Positions 1-9,512 of a stretch of 64,000 bases of DNA are shown here, in pieces (the first letter of the stretch is position 1; each line of letters opens with the position of its first letter). A model generated the notes under the pieces. The model was not told the DNA's origin. It made no database searches and saw only the letters and a list, made by a program, of their open reading frames with translations. Origin of the DNA: Paraburkholderia saeva. Its GTDB lineage: Bacteria; Pseudomonadota; Gammaproteobacteria; Burkholderiales; Burkholderiaceae. The position numbers and the translations under genes were made by a program. The stretch lies in the NCBI RefSeq assembly GCF_907164555.1, contig NZ_CAJQZC010000003.1, forward strand, positions 496,001 to 560,000. The letters are read 5' to 3'.

Positions 1-1748
1 TCACAGCCGCAATCGGCATTGTCGCTGCATTGATCGGCATGTTCGTCTTCTGGCCGGTCGGCAGCATCCTGCTCGACGCGTTTGGCGATAGCGACGGCCA
101 CTTCGCACTTGCCGCCGTACTGCCGCGCGTCGCGTCCCGGAGTGTGTGGGGGCTGGCATGCCTCGCGGGAGGACGGACCTGCGGCGTCGCGTGGAACACG
201 CTGGCGCTGGCGCTGGCGAGCGCAACTGGATCGACCCTGCTCGGCATTGTGTTCGCACTGCTGGTGACGCGGACGTCGGCTCGCTGGGTGAAGATGCTTC
301 GCAGTCTGAGCGTGCTGCCGATCATCACCCCGCCGTTCGTGCTGGGTCTCGCGCTGATCCTGCTGCTCGGCCGCAATGGTATTCTGACTATGTTGATCGC
401 CGACGTGTTCGGTGTGATGCCGGGCCGCTGGCTCTACGGCCTGCCCGGCGTGTGGCTGTCGCAATTGCTGGCGTTCACGCCCATCGCTTTCATGACGCTG
501 ATCGGTGTGGTGGAAGGCGTCGGGCCGTCGCTCGAAGAGGCTTCGCAGACCCTCGGGGCGTCGCGTTGGCAGACATTTGCAACGGTGTCACTGCCGCTCA
601 TGCGGCCTGGCCTGGCCAACGCCTTTCTTCTGTGCTTCATCGAAAGTATGGCGGACTTCGGCAATCCGATCGTGCTGGGCGGAAACTTCCATGTGCTGTC
701 CACCGAAATCTACTTCTCTGTGGTCGGTGCCCAGAATGATCCGGGGCGCGCCGCAGGACTCGGCCTCGTGTTGCTGGCTTTCGCGTTGGGCGCGTTCATG
801 CTGCAAAACCTCTGGCTCGGCCGCAAGTCTTACGTCACGGTTTCCGGTAAGGCTGACAGCGGCGCTCACGCACCGCTCGATCACCGGCTTCAGATCGGGC
901 TGTGGTGTGTCGCGGTACCCTGGTATGCGTTCACACTTGTCGTCTACGGAATGATGTTGCTCGGCGGTTTCGTCAAGATATGGGGTGTCGATAACAGTTT
1001 GACGCTGGCCCATTATCTCGATGCATTCGGTGTGTCCAGCGATGCTACCGGGCTGCACTGGCACGGTCAGGCCTGGCCATCGTTCTTCACGACGCTGACA
1101 ATCGCGGCGATCGCCACGCCGCTGACTTCCCTCGTGGGAATGCTCGCCGCGTGGCTGCTGATTCGCCAGCGCTTTGCCGGCAAGCGCCTGTTCGAATTCG
1201 GCACGCTGCTCAGTTTTGCCATTCCTGGCACGGTGATCGGCATCGCCTATCTGCTGACCTTCAACTCGGGACCAGTCGAACTCACAGGCACCGCCGCGAT
1301 CCTCGTGTTGTGCTTCGTGTTCCGCAATATGCCGATGGGATTGCGCAGTGGCATCGCCGCGATGAGACAACTCGATGCGAGTCTGGACGAAGCCTCCATC
1401 ATGTTGCGTGCAAGCAGTTTCACGACCATTCGCCGCGTGATCCTGCCGTTGTTGCGGCCGGCGTTGGCTTCAGCCCTGGTGTACAGCTTCGTGCGTTCCA
1501 TCACCTCGGTGAGCGCGGTGATCTTCCTCGTCAGCGCCAATTACGACATGGCAACGTCCTACATCATCGGCCTCGTGTCGAATGGCAACTATGGCACGGC
1601 GATCGCATATGCAAGTGTTCTCGTTGTCGTGATGCTCATGATGATTCTGCTGACTCAGCGATTTGTCGGCACTCGCCGGTTGCGCGCCCACACCCGCGTC
1701 CAGGTTGCTGGCAAGCGGCGCGCGGCATTGAAGGAGAAAACAATATGA
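1..1748 (+). CDS. ABC transporter permease, two-module FbpB/PhnV-like (5' end outside window)
   Basis: Inner-membrane permease of a binding-protein-dependent importer. The frame is open from base 3 of the window, so the N-terminus is missing. Two BPD_transp_1 modules are fused in one chain. Each carries an EAA-type loop that contacts the ATPase: one starts EEASQTLGASRWQTF and the second DEASIMLRASSFTTI. Many hydrophobic segments surround them. This double-module architecture is typical of iron(III), 2-aminoethylphosphonate and related importers; the substrate cannot be told from the sequence. The stop overlaps the start of the ATPase gene (ATGA), so the two are translationally coupled. The binding-protein gene is presumably upstream. 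Confidence 0.85.
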   Translation, partial: TAAIGIVAALIGMFVFWPVGSILLDAFGDSDGHFALAAVLPRVASRSVWGLACLAGGRTCGVAWNTLALALASATGSTLLGIVFALLVTRTSARWVKMLRSLSVLPIITPPFVLGLALILLLGRNGILTMLIADVFGVMPGRWLYGLPGVWLSQLLAFTPIAFMTLIGVVEGVGPSLEEASQTLGASRWQTFATVSLPLMRPGLANAFLLCFIESMADFGNPIVLGGNFHVLSTEIYFSVVGAQNDPGRAAGLGLVLLAFALGAFMLQNLWLGRKSYVTVSGKADSGAHAPLDHRLQIGLWCVAVPWYAFTLVVYGMMLLGGFVKIWGVDNSLTLAHYLDAFGVSSDATGLHWHGQAWPSFFTTLTIAAIATPLTSLVGMLAAWLLIRQRFAGKRLFEFGTLLSFAIPGTVIGIAYLLTFNSGPVELTGTAAILVLCFVFRNMPMGLRSGIAAMRQLDASLDEASIMLRASSFTTIRRVILPLLRPALASALVYSFVRSITSVSAVIFLVSANYDMATSYIIGLVSNGNYGTAIAYASVLVVVMLMMILLTQRFVGTRRLRAHTRVQVAGKRRAALKEKTI

Positions 1749-2818
1749 AAGACCTGAAACAACGTGGTTCGCTCGCCTTCGAGCGTGTGACCAAGCGATA
1801 CGGCAAAAGCGTCGCGGTCGACGATATAAGCTTCAGCATCGAACCCAAAACCCTCGTGACCCTGCTTGGGCCCAGCGGCTGCGGGAAGACGACCACGTTG
1901 CGCATGATAGCCGGGCTGGAGCGCGTGGATGAGGGCCGCATCCGGATCGGCGGCCGCGATGTGACGGAACTTTCCGCTGCCGAGCGCGATGTCAGCATGG
2001 TGTTCCAGTCGTACGCGCTGTTTCCGCATATGAGTGTTGCGGAAAACGTCGCGTACGGCTTGACCGTGGCGCGGCAGCCGAAAATGCAGGCTCGCGAGCG
2101 CGCGCTCGATGCACTGACGCTCGTCGGTCTCGCTGATCTCTCCGAGCGCTCGCCAAGCGAGCTCTCTGGAGGCCAGCAGCAGCGGGTAGCGGTAGCGCGC
2201 GCACTGGTGCTTGAACCGGAAGTGCTGTTGCTCGACGAACCGCTCTCCAATCTCGATGCCAGGATGCGCACGCGTGTGCGAGACGAAATTCGCGATCTGC
2301 AGTTGAAGCTGGGCTTGACCGCGGTCTACGTGACGCACGATCAGGAGGAAGCGCTGGCCATCTCCGATCAGATCGTCGTAATGAACCGCAAGAAGATTGC
2401 TCAGCAAGGCTCGCCGCGCGAAATCTTCGAGGCGCCGGCCGACGAGTTCGTTGCGGACTTCATAGGCAACGCCAATCTGGTCGACGGAGAAATTCGCAGC
2501 ACCGACGGCAAGATTGCGAACTGTCTGATCAGCGGTGCCGCGGTCGATCTACCGTACTCCGGCAAGCGAACCGGTGCGGTCAGGATTGCGTTACGGCCGG
2601 AGGCAATCGGCTTGCAGGTGGCCGATCGCGACACGTCTCTGATCGGCGAAGTCAGCCGGGCAACTTATCTTGGCAGGGAAATGCAGTACACCATTCAGTC
2701 AGAACTTGGGGAGCTTTTTGTCGTGTGTCATCGTCTGGATCAGATATTTCCCCGTGGCGCGCAGGTTGGATTGCAACTGAAGGCGCACGGCGCTGCAATT
2801 GTCGGAGCGCGTGCATGA
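1745..2818 (+). CDS. ABC transporter ATP-binding protein (Fbp/Pot/Phn type)
   Basis: Cytoplasmic ATPase of the importer, 357 residues. It has Walker A (GPSGCGKTTT), Q-loop (VFQSYALFPHMSV), signature LSGGQQQR, Walker B (VLLLDEP), the D-loop and a switch His (VTHDQEEA). A C-terminal TOBE-like domain of about 110 residues follows, as usual in the iron/polyamine/phosphonate transporter class. The ATG overlaps the permease stop, and its own TGA overlaps the ATG of the next gene, giving a tight permease-ATPase-phosphatase operon. A strong AAGGAG lies just upstream of the start. Confidence 0.92.
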   Translation: MKDLKQRGSLAFERVTKRYGKSVAVDDISFSIEPKTLVTLLGPSGCGKTTTLRMIAGLERVDEGRIRIGGRDVTELSAAERDVSMVFQSYALFPHMSVAENVAYGLTVARQPKMQARERALDALTLVGLADLSERSPSELSGGQQQRVAVARALVLEPEVLLLDEPLSNLDARMRTRVRDEIRDLQLKLGLTAVYVTHDQEEALAISDQIVVMNRKKIAQQGSPREIFEAPADEFVADFIGNANLVDGEIRSTDGKIANCLISGAAVDLPYSGKRTGAVRIALRPEAIGLQVADRDTSLIGEVSRATYLGREMQYTIQSELGELFVVCHRLDQIFPRGAQVGLQLKAHGAAIVGARA

Positions 2819-3693
2819 CAGTCATTCAATCTCCGATGCAGGTTGCGATCGACCTCGAATCACGTTATGTCCTTGCGCGCACCGTAGCCAAAGAAGTGGG
2901 CTTGCGCGCGTTGCAGATGTTCCGCAATCGCGCCGCGCTCGAAGTGGAGCACAAGGGCTTGCAGGACGTCGTCAGCGTCGCCGACCGGGAAGTGGAAGGC
3001 ATGGTGCGGAAGTATGTCAACGAGGCGTTTCCCAACGATGCCTTTCTCGGCGAGGAAAGCGCGGGGGATATACAGGAGGCGTTGCAGCATGAGCGAGTGA
3101 TCTGGGTCGTCGACCCCATCGACGGGACGAGTTGCTTTGTGAACGGCATGCACGCGTGGTGCGTGTCGATCGGCATTCTGATCGACGGAGAGCCGGCTAT
3201 TGGCGTGGTCTACGACCCGAACAGCGGTGAGCTTTTTCATGCTGCGCGCGGCCGGGGCACCTTCGTCGACGAGACGCCGGTGAGCGCAAGCGCGGCGAGC
3301 TCCGTTCGTGAGGGGGTACTTGGTGTGGGATTTTCTCATCGCGTGAAACCGGATGCCTTTATTCCGTTTCTCGATCGTCTGCTGGCAGAAGGGGGAATGT
3401 TTATCCGCAATGGCTCGGGTGCGCTGATGATTGCTTACGTCGCGGCCGGGCGCCTGATCGGTTACTACGAGCCGCACATCAACTCGTGGGACTGCCTTGC
3501 GGGAATCGTGCTGGTGCGGGAGGCGGGTGGCGCCGTAAATGATTTTCTCTCGGATCAGGGCTTGTTGCGAGGCAATCCGATTATCGTAGCGGGGAAGCGC
3601 TTGTATTCCAGGCTCGTCGACATCATTTGTCCTGAACCGCCGGCTGACGAGGAAAACAGTTTGACCGAAAAAAAATTCAGGCCGGACAGTTAG
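2815..3693 (+). CDS. inositol monophosphatase family phosphatase
   Basis: Mg2+-dependent sugar/inositol-type phosphomonoesterase, 292 residues. The three metal-site motifs are present: GEES near residue 70, DPIDGTSCF near 95 (family norm DPIDGTxNF) and WDCLAG near 225. The chosen ATG overlaps the ATPase stop (ATGA). An in-frame start 90 bases further upstream would lie inside the ATPase gene. Coupling to an importer suggests that it dephosphorylates the imported solute or a product of it. Histidinol-phosphatase-like or inositol-1-phosphatase activity are the other options. Unlike most family members, Cys replaces Asn in the DPIDGT(S)xF motif. Confidence 0.85.
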   Translation: MTVIQSPMQVAIDLESRYVLARTVAKEVGLRALQMFRNRAALEVEHKGLQDVVSVADREVEGMVRKYVNEAFPNDAFLGEESAGDIQEALQHERVIWVVDPIDGTSCFVNGMHAWCVSIGILIDGEPAIGVVYDPNSGELFHAARGRGTFVDETPVSASAASSVREGVLGVGFSHRVKPDAFIPFLDRLLAEGGMFIRNGSGALMIAYVAAGRLIGYYEPHINSWDCLAGIVLVREAGGAVNDFLSDQGLLRGNPIIVAGKRLYSRLVDIICPEPPADEENSLTEKKFRPDS

Positions 3694-3722
3694 TCAGGGT
3701 GTGTCAATAAACTCATGCCATT

Positions 3723-3926
3723 ATGGGATCCACGCACTTCCTGACCCGAACGCTCGGATCGGCAAGCACTGAAAGGAGTGTTCGCGTTTTGGTCTCCAAC
3801 CTGAAGCGCATGATGAAGATACCTGGAATTGCGGGGACAATAAAGGCAATGAACATGGCAGGAACCAGGAAGGGCTTTTTAAGCTCGAAGCATTACGTTA
3901 GCGCGGCCCGGAATTACCAGACTTGA
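3723..3926 (+). pseudogene. remnant of IS transposase C-terminus
   Basis: The frame encodes a stretch resembling the extreme C-terminus of IS1182/IS5-like transposases: HFLTRTLG, then STERSVRVLVSNLKRMMKI and GIAGTIKAM. This matches the family pattern HFLxRTLxxVxTEMSLxVLAYNLKRMIxILG. Nothing of the catalytic core precedes it, and the ORF is only 67 codons long. It looks like a decayed fragment left by an old insertion or deletion. No terminal inverted repeats were found nearby. Confidence 0.6.
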
Positions 3927-4362
3927 TTGGCAGGGCTGGTAATCTGGGCTTTACAAAAAGAAAGCCGTTTCCACACAGCGGTCGATTTCCGTCATTCGCG
4001 CCCATCCCCTGCCGGCTCGACATTTTGAAGCAGCCGTTCATTCGAAGGCGCCCACGCTATGCGGGAAAACGAGCCTGACCTGGCTGCGCTTCGCATACTA
4101 CTCTTCCTGAATGCGGAGCGCTGCACTCCCGCGAGCGGCTCTTGTGCGGTGTTCGCCGAGCCTCTGACGAAGCGCGGCTGGGTCCGCCCAGATCGTCATT
4201 CGATTCGGCCGGGCAACCTGTTGAAAAGCCGCCCACATCTGGAAACCGGGGTAGACACGTTGTCACGCACAGAGTCTATCCAGACCCCGCGCGACCATTT
4301 CAGGCTGGAAAGAGCGATCGATTTACGGAACAGTGCCGCATTCAGCGGCTGGAAATATCGCC
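3927..4362. other. intergenic region without a recognisable gene
   Basis: This stretch between the transposase remnant and the Cache-domain gene contains overlapping short frames with no family resemblance. It may include further degraded insertion-sequence material and the promoter of the next gene. No clear promoter elements were identified. Confidence 0.5.
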
Positions 4363-4851
4363 ATGAACGGGAAAGCTCTCTTTACCAACATCTTGTTGCT
4401 GGGCGGATTGTTCTGCTCCGCGTCTTCCGCATTTTCTCAGTCATCTCCCCCGACGTCCGAAGTGGCAAAGCAGACTGAAGCGCTGGTCGACAAAGCTGCG
4501 GCATTGATCGACAGTAAAGGCCAGGAAGCGTTTTCCGCGTTCAGAGTGAAAGGCAGCGAGTGGTTCCACGGGGACACCTATCTGTTCGTTTACGATCTGA
4601 AGGCAAATGTCTTGTTGAATCCGGCCTTCCCAGCCCGTGAAGGGACCAACGTTAGCGGCCAGAAAGACACTAACGGCAAGCTGCTGCACGACGTCATGAT
4701 CCAGACGGCTGAAACGAAGGGATCGGGTTGGGTCGATTACATGTTTCTGAGACCCGGACAGACTGAGCCCTCGCATAAATGGACCTATGTGAAAGCAGTA
4801 AAGATAAACGGAACGCCGGGTCTCGTGGGTTCGGGCTTCTATTCGGAGTAG
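4363..4851 (+). CDS. secreted single Cache domain protein
   Basis: 162 residues starting MNGKALFTNILL, with a Sec signal peptide ending near residue 25 (SSAFSQ). The remainder resembles the single-Cache (sCache_2) sensor fold: a long helix (AKQTEALVDKAAALIDSKG), then GSEWFHGDTYLFVYDLKANVLLNPAFP and a closing beta segment GTPGLVGSGFYSE. Such domains usually form the periplasmic ligand-binding part of chemoreceptors or kinases. Here no membrane anchor or signalling domain follows, so it is a free periplasmic protein. An upstream in-frame ATG at 4333 gives a poorer signal peptide. The function and ligand are unknown. Confidence 0.75.
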   Translation: MNGKALFTNILLLGGLFCSASSAFSQSSPPTSEVAKQTEALVDKAAALIDSKGQEAFSAFRVKGSEWFHGDTYLFVYDLKANVLLNPAFPAREGTNVSGQKDTNGKLLHDVMIQTAETKGSGWVDYMFLRPGQTEPSHKWTYVKAVKINGTPGLVGSGFYSE

Positions 4852-4985
4852 AGTCAGACAGGTCGCCCGATCTTCTCGCACCCCTGTCGTTGAACACTTC
4901 CAGGATCAAGCCCTGGCTGTCATCCGTCGACAGTACGCCCGTTGGATCTTTAGCGCGTGCTGGCTTTGCGATGAAACGTAGTCGA

Positions 4986-6029
4986 TCAAAAACTAAGCGC
5001 GAGACCCAGCGATGCACCTGTAACGTCCTTGCCGAACGCGTATCGCGCAACGATGCGAAGCCGGGAGAAGAGCTTCGTTACTGCGCCAGTGTCGATTTCA
5101 AGGCCCGCGCCAAGCGAGGTCAACTGATTGAAGCCGAGGATGTCCGCCTGACTCCCAAGATATGTCGAATGAGAGAGTTCGAGAACATAACGCAGTGGCC
5201 TGTGCAACAACAGCAAACCCGTCGGCGCGCGCCAGCGAGCATACAGGTTCGTAGACTGCGCGTTGGCGGATCCTCGCACAGCGCCCGACGATCCGAAGCT
5301 CTGGAGATAGATGTCCGTAAAACGTAGTTCAACATCGATTTCGTAAGGCTCCTGACGGGGGTACCAGCCCAGCATTAGCGACCCGCCGAGCCCATATACA
5401 TTGAGTGATCCGTTCTTGATGAAATTAATGTTGCTGTCTGTCCGGCGATTGACCAGAAACTGTGCCGCGGTCGCGTCGCTCAAGACCTCCCCCAGCGAAA
5501 AGTTAAAGATCGGCCGGATGACCAGATTCTTGCTCGCGTTAAGGGGAAAGTCCCAGCCGATGCCGCCGGTCGCCGCTACGTTCGTCCACCGGGTAGGTAA
5601 CGCACGTTGCTCCTGTCCATCCGACACGAGAAACGTGGGATCGTAGCGCGATCCGCCCAGTGCGCCCTCCAGATAGAGCGGGAAGTTCGGGCTCAGGGTA
5701 AAGCCCCCGCCAAACTGCGTCATGTTCAATGACGGATTGGCGGTCGCGCTATTGCGGATGCCAAGCGTACTGGCGGAAAGATCCGGCGTGACGGTGAAGG
5801 ACAGCAGGGCGACCACCGCGTCAGCGCGTCGTTGCACATTCGGACCGGTAATGACGGGTGCAGACGCATCCCCCGGCGCTGCAGTCGCATCAGGTATCAG
5901 CCATGGTCCACTTGCCGCCAGAAAGGCACTTGCGACGAGGGTCGTCAGCGAGCGCCGGAATGAAAGCTTTCTGTATGTTCTGCCCGGGCGACGGCTGCTT
6001 CGGAAGTCGATTTCCGGTGAGGTTGGCAT
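4986..6029 (-). CDS. outer-membrane beta-barrel protein, autotransporter-barrel-like
   Basis: 347 residues. The N-terminus is long and basic, followed by a hydrophobic signal segment ending near residue 51 (PDATAA). The rest alternates short amphipathic beta strands and turns (FTLSPNFPLYLEGALGGS, GSLMLGWYPRQEPYEIDVEL) and ends in Phe (ASLGLALSF), the usual outer-membrane insertion signature. It resembles solitary autotransporter-type barrels without a passenger domain. It converges on the Cache-domain gene with a 134-bp gap. Substrate and partners are unknown. Confidence 0.7.
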   Translation of the reverse strand: MPTSPEIDFRSSRRPGRTYRKLSFRRSLTTLVASAFLAASGPWLIPDATAAPGDASAPVITGPNVQRRADAVVALLSFTVTPDLSASTLGIRNSATANPSLNMTQFGGGFTLSPNFPLYLEGALGGSRYDPTFLVSDGQEQRALPTRWTNVAATGGIGWDFPLNASKNLVIRPIFNFSLGEVLSDATAAQFLVNRRTDSNINFIKNGSLNVYGLGGSLMLGWYPRQEPYEIDVELRFTDIYLQSFGSSGAVRGSANAQSTNLYARWRAPTGLLLLHRPLRYVLELSHSTYLGSQADILGFNQLTSLGAGLEIDTGAVTKLFSRLRIVARYAFGKDVTGASLGLALSF

Positions 6030-6602
6030 GGTCGTCTACTCGTTTAGACGTTCACAGGCAGTATCCACAAGTCATTACTTCGATCGAACCGGCAAGGCAT
6101 CCAACTGGCCCTTCAATCCCGCACAGGCCGAAAGCAGCGCGACAAGCCAAACCACGAGGGTGGCGCGAAACGTCGTCAACGTTGCATCCCGAATTGGGCC
6201 GGCAACGTCAGGGCATCGTCGTGTTCATCCGATGTTTTACAGTGTGTGGGGGAAAGAGACAACCCATGGTGACAGCGAATAGTCAAAACCCGCTTTTCCG
6301 AACCGGGCCGTCCATGGACGCCGGCAGCGACTGTTTCGCCAGCGCCTTCAACGAAAACGTGGTGGGACGCCAGCCGTTCGATAACGGCAACCATTAGGCC
6401 GATGGCCCTTCCGTCCAGGTTGGATGAATGCCGCGACCACACTGGTCAAGTTATAAGTAAAGGATAGCTAAGTAAAGAGGAGGAGTGCGCGCACGAACTG
6501 ATCGGCTGGAAAGGAATGTTTCGCCGAAGCTACGCGCAACAGGATGTCCTCTGGCGTAGCTTCTGGCGTAAGTCCAACAATGGATTCTGTACAGCTAAAG
6601 GC
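6030..6602. other. intergenic region, no gene recognised
   Basis: This 573-bp stretch lies between the barrel gene start and the 3' end of gabD. Short frames on both strands show no family resemblance. An AT-rich, purine-rich patch (around 6450-6485) and a short tandem motif (CTGGCGTA repeated near 6552-6568) are the only visible structures. No convincing terminator for gabD was found. Confidence 0.5.
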
Positions 6603-8072
6603 TCAGATCCCGCCGATGCACATGTACTTGATCACGACGTAATCGTCGATGCCGTAGTGCGAGCCTTCACGCCCCAGCCCCGATTGCTTGACGCCGCCAA
6701 ACGGCGCAACTTCGTTCGAAATCAGGCCGGTATTGATGCCGACCATGCCGTATTCGAGCGCTTCGGCCACGCGCCACACACGGCCGATATCGCGGCTGAA
6801 GAAGTACGCGGCCAGACCGAATTCGGTATCGTTCGCGAGGCGGATCACTTCTTCGTCGGATGAGAAACGGAGGAGCGGCGCGAGCGGCCCGAACGTTTCG
6901 TCGCGCGCGACCTTCATGGCGGGCGTGACGTCCGCGAGAACCGTCGGCTCGAAAAAGCCGTGGCCCAACGCATGACGCTTGCCGCCCGTCACCACGCGCG
7001 CGCCTTTGGCGAGCGCGTCTTCGATATGCGATTCGACCTTGAGCACGGCCGCCTCGTTGATGAGCGGCCCCTGCGTGACGCCAGCATCGGTGCCGAAGCC
7101 CACCTTCAGGTCCGCGACCGCATCGCGCAGCTTCGCGGCGAACGCGTCGTAGACGCGATCATGCACATAGAAGCGGTTCGTGCACACACACGTCTGCCCG
7201 CTGTTGCGATACTTCGATGCAATCGCACCCGCAACCGCGGCGTCGAGATCGGCGTCTTCGAACACGATGAACGGCGCGTTGCCACCGAGTTCGAGCGAGA
7301 CCTTCTTGACCGTCGGCGCACATTGCGCCATCAACAGACGCCCGACGGCGGTCGAACCCGTGAACGACAGCTTGCGCACGATCGGGTTGCCGGTCATTTC
7401 GGCGCCGATAGTCTTCGGGTCGCCCGTCAGCACGTTGAAAATGCCAGCCGGCACGCCCGCACGTTCTGCCAGCACGGCGAGCGCGAACGCGGAAAGCGGG
7501 GTGGCCTCGGCCGGCTTCACGATGATCGGGCAACCGGCGGCGAGCGCCGGGCCGACCTTGCGCGTGATCATCGCCGCGGGGAAATTCCACGGTGTGATTG
7601 CCGCGCAGACGCCGATCGGCTCCTTCGTCACGACAATGCGTTTGTCCGATGCCGGGGTCGGAATCGTGTCGCCGTTGACGCGCTTCGCCTCTTCGCCGAA
7701 CCATTCGAGAAACGACGCCGCATACGTGATCTCGCCTTTTGCTTCGGCGAGCGGCTTGCCCTGCTCGGTGGTGAGAATCAGCGCGAGGTCGTCGGCGTTC
7801 GCGATCATCAGTTCGTACCACGCACGCAGAATCGCGGCGCGTTCCTTGCCGGTTTTCGCGCGCCATGCGGGCCACGCGGCGTTCGCCGCCTCGATCGCGC
7901 GACGTGTTTCCTGCGTGCCCATGCGCGGTACTTTCGCGATGCGCTCGCCCGTCGCCGGATTGACGACGTCGAACGTCGAATCGTCGTCGGCCTGTTGCCA
8001 TCTGCCTGCAATGAACGCGTCCGTGCGCAGCAGCGTCGGGTCCTTCAGGTTTTCAAATGCCTTGATCGTCAT
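6603..8072 (-). CDS. gabD: succinate-semialdehyde dehydrogenase (NADP+)
   Basis: 489-residue aldehyde dehydrogenase that oxidises succinate semialdehyde to succinate, the second step of GABA breakdown. Conserved parts are visible: the NAD(P)-binding segment with PWNFPAAMITRK, the catalytic Glu in SLELGGNAPF, and the catalytic Cys in NSGQTCVCTNR. The TCVC pair is the one that forms a redox-switch disulfide in E. coli GabD. It sits 36 bp after gabT on the same strand, so the two form a gabTD operon. Length and start agree with the family. Confidence 0.95.
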   Translation of the reverse strand: MTIKAFENLKDPTLLRTDAFIAGRWQQADDDSTFDVVNPATGERIAKVPRMGTQETRRAIEAANAAWPAWRAKTGKERAAILRAWYELMIANADDLALILTTEQGKPLAEAKGEITYAASFLEWFGEEAKRVNGDTIPTPASDKRIVVTKEPIGVCAAITPWNFPAAMITRKVGPALAAGCPIIVKPAEATPLSAFALAVLAERAGVPAGIFNVLTGDPKTIGAEMTGNPIVRKLSFTGSTAVGRLLMAQCAPTVKKVSLELGGNAPFIVFEDADLDAAVAGAIASKYRNSGQTCVCTNRFYVHDRVYDAFAAKLRDAVADLKVGFGTDAGVTQGPLINEAAVLKVESHIEDALAKGARVVTGGKRHALGHGFFEPTVLADVTPAMKVARDETFGPLAPLLRFSSDEEVIRLANDTEFGLAAYFFSRDIGRVWRVAEALEYGMVGINTGLISNEVAPFGGVKQSGLGREGSHYGIDDYVVIKYMCIGGI

Positions 8073-8108
8073 GTGTCTTTCCCGAACCAGTCTGGAGAAA
8101 ATCCGGAA

Positions 8109-9401
8109 TCACGCGGTAACGCCGACGGTTTCCTTCAACACGCCTTCGAGAATCGCGAGCGCTTCGTCGAACACGGCGTCCTGAATCGTCAGCGGGAACA
8201 GGAAGCGGATCACGTTCGAGTACACGCCGCAGGTCAACAGCAGCAGGCCGCGTTCGAGCGCGCGCGTCTGCACGCGCTTCGCGAAGTCGGCGTCCGGCTC
8301 ACGCGTGCCGGCCTTGAAAAACTCGACTGCGACCATGCCGCCAGGGCCGCGCACGTCGGCGATCTGCGGCACTTCGCCTTGCAGCGCGATGAGTTTTGCC
8401 TTCAGGCGGTCACCGAGTGCCGTTGCGCGTTCGCACAGGTTTTCTTCTTCGATGATGTCGAGCACGGCGTGCGCCGCAGCGAGCGCCAGCGGGTTGCCTG
8501 CGTACGTGCCGCCGAGACCGCCGGGTGCCGGCGCGTCCATGATGTCGGCCCGGCCGACCACGCCCGAGAGCGGCATGCCGCCGGCGAGGCTTTTCGCAAT
8601 CGTCATCAGATCGGGCACGACGTCGTAGTGATGCATCGCGAACAGCTTGCCGGTACGCGCAAAGCCGGTCTGCACTTCGTCGGCGATCAGCAGGATGCCG
8701 TGCTGCGTGCACAGCTTGCGCAGCGCGCGCACGAACTCGGCCGGCGCGGGATTGAAGCCGCCTTCGCCCTGAACCGGTTCGAAAATGATGGCGGCGACGC
8801 GTTTCGGATCGATGTCGGCCTTGAACAGATGCTCGATGGCGCGCAGCGAATCGGCGGTCGTGACGCCGTGCAGCGGATTCGGGAACGGTGCGTGGAAAAC
8901 GTCCGACGGGAACGGCCCGAAGCCGATCTTGTACGGCGCGACCTTGCCGGTCAGCGCCATGCCCATCATCGTGCGACCGTGAAAGCCACCCGTGAACGCA
9001 ATCACGCCCGGACGACCGGTCGCGGCACGCGCGATCTTGATGGCGTTTTCGACGGCTTCGGCGCCGGTGGTGAAGAACGCGGCCTTCTTCGGATAGTCAC
9101 CCGGCGCGCGGGCGATGATCTTTTCCGCGAGCTCGACGTACGACTCATACGGCACGATCTGATACGCCGTATGCGTGAAGCGATCCAGCTGCTCGCGGAT
9201 CGCGGCGACGATCTTCGGATGACGGTGGCCGGTGTTCGTGACGGCGATGCCCGCAGCGAAGTCGATGAAGCGGCGGCCTTCGACGTCCCACAGTTCGGCG
9301 TTTTCCGCGCGCTCTGCGTAGAAATCGCACATCACGCCGACGCCGCGTGGCGTGGCGGCGTCCTTGCGAGCCTGAAGTCCTGCGTTCTTGTTGTCGGCCA
9401 T
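8109..9401 (-). CDS. gabT: 4-aminobutyrate aminotransferase
   Basis: 430-residue class III PLP aminotransferase that converts GABA and 2-oxoglutarate to succinate semialdehyde and glutamate. The PLP region reads IADEVQTGFARTGKL followed by the Schiff-base Lys in TIAKSLAGGMPL. The glycine-rich GGFHGRTMM segment is also present. The start at MADNKNAG has AAGGAG six bases upstream; an in-frame ATG five codons earlier overlaps this ribosome site and is less likely. Upstream lies the divergent MocR-type regulator, probably its activator. Confidence 0.94.
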   Translation of the reverse strand: MADNKNAGLQARKDAATPRGVGVMCDFYAERAENAELWDVEGRRFIDFAAGIAVTNTGHRHPKIVAAIREQLDRFTHTAYQIVPYESYVELAEKIIARAPGDYPKKAAFFTTGAEAVENAIKIARAATGRPGVIAFTGGFHGRTMMGMALTGKVAPYKIGFGPFPSDVFHAPFPNPLHGVTTADSLRAIEHLFKADIDPKRVAAIIFEPVQGEGGFNPAPAEFVRALRKLCTQHGILLIADEVQTGFARTGKLFAMHHYDVVPDLMTIAKSLAGGMPLSGVVGRADIMDAPAPGGLGGTYAGNPLALAAAHAVLDIIEEENLCERATALGDRLKAKLIALQGEVPQIADVRGPGGMVAVEFFKAGTREPDADFAKRVQTRALERGLLLLTCGVYSNVIRFLFPLTIQDAVFDEALAILEGVLKETVGVTA

Positions 9402-9480
9402 GGTCATCTCCTTCACATCCGGTTATCGGGAACACGCGCGGAACACGCGGGGACGGGCGGAATCGGGAAGGTGCCGCCCG

Positions 9481-9506
9481 TTGACAGCACATGCAGCGAC
9501 TATAAT
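9481..9506 (+). promoter_or_regulatory. possible promoter with short spacer for the MocR gene
   Basis: A perfect TTGACA (9481-9486) and a perfect TATAAT (9501-9506) are separated by only 14 bases, about three short of the optimum. The spacing would make basal activity poor, and it could require a regulator that realigns the boxes. It lies directly before the TGGCTC/GAGCCA half-sites and the regulator gene. Confidence 0.4.
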
Positions 9507-9512
9507 CAGATT

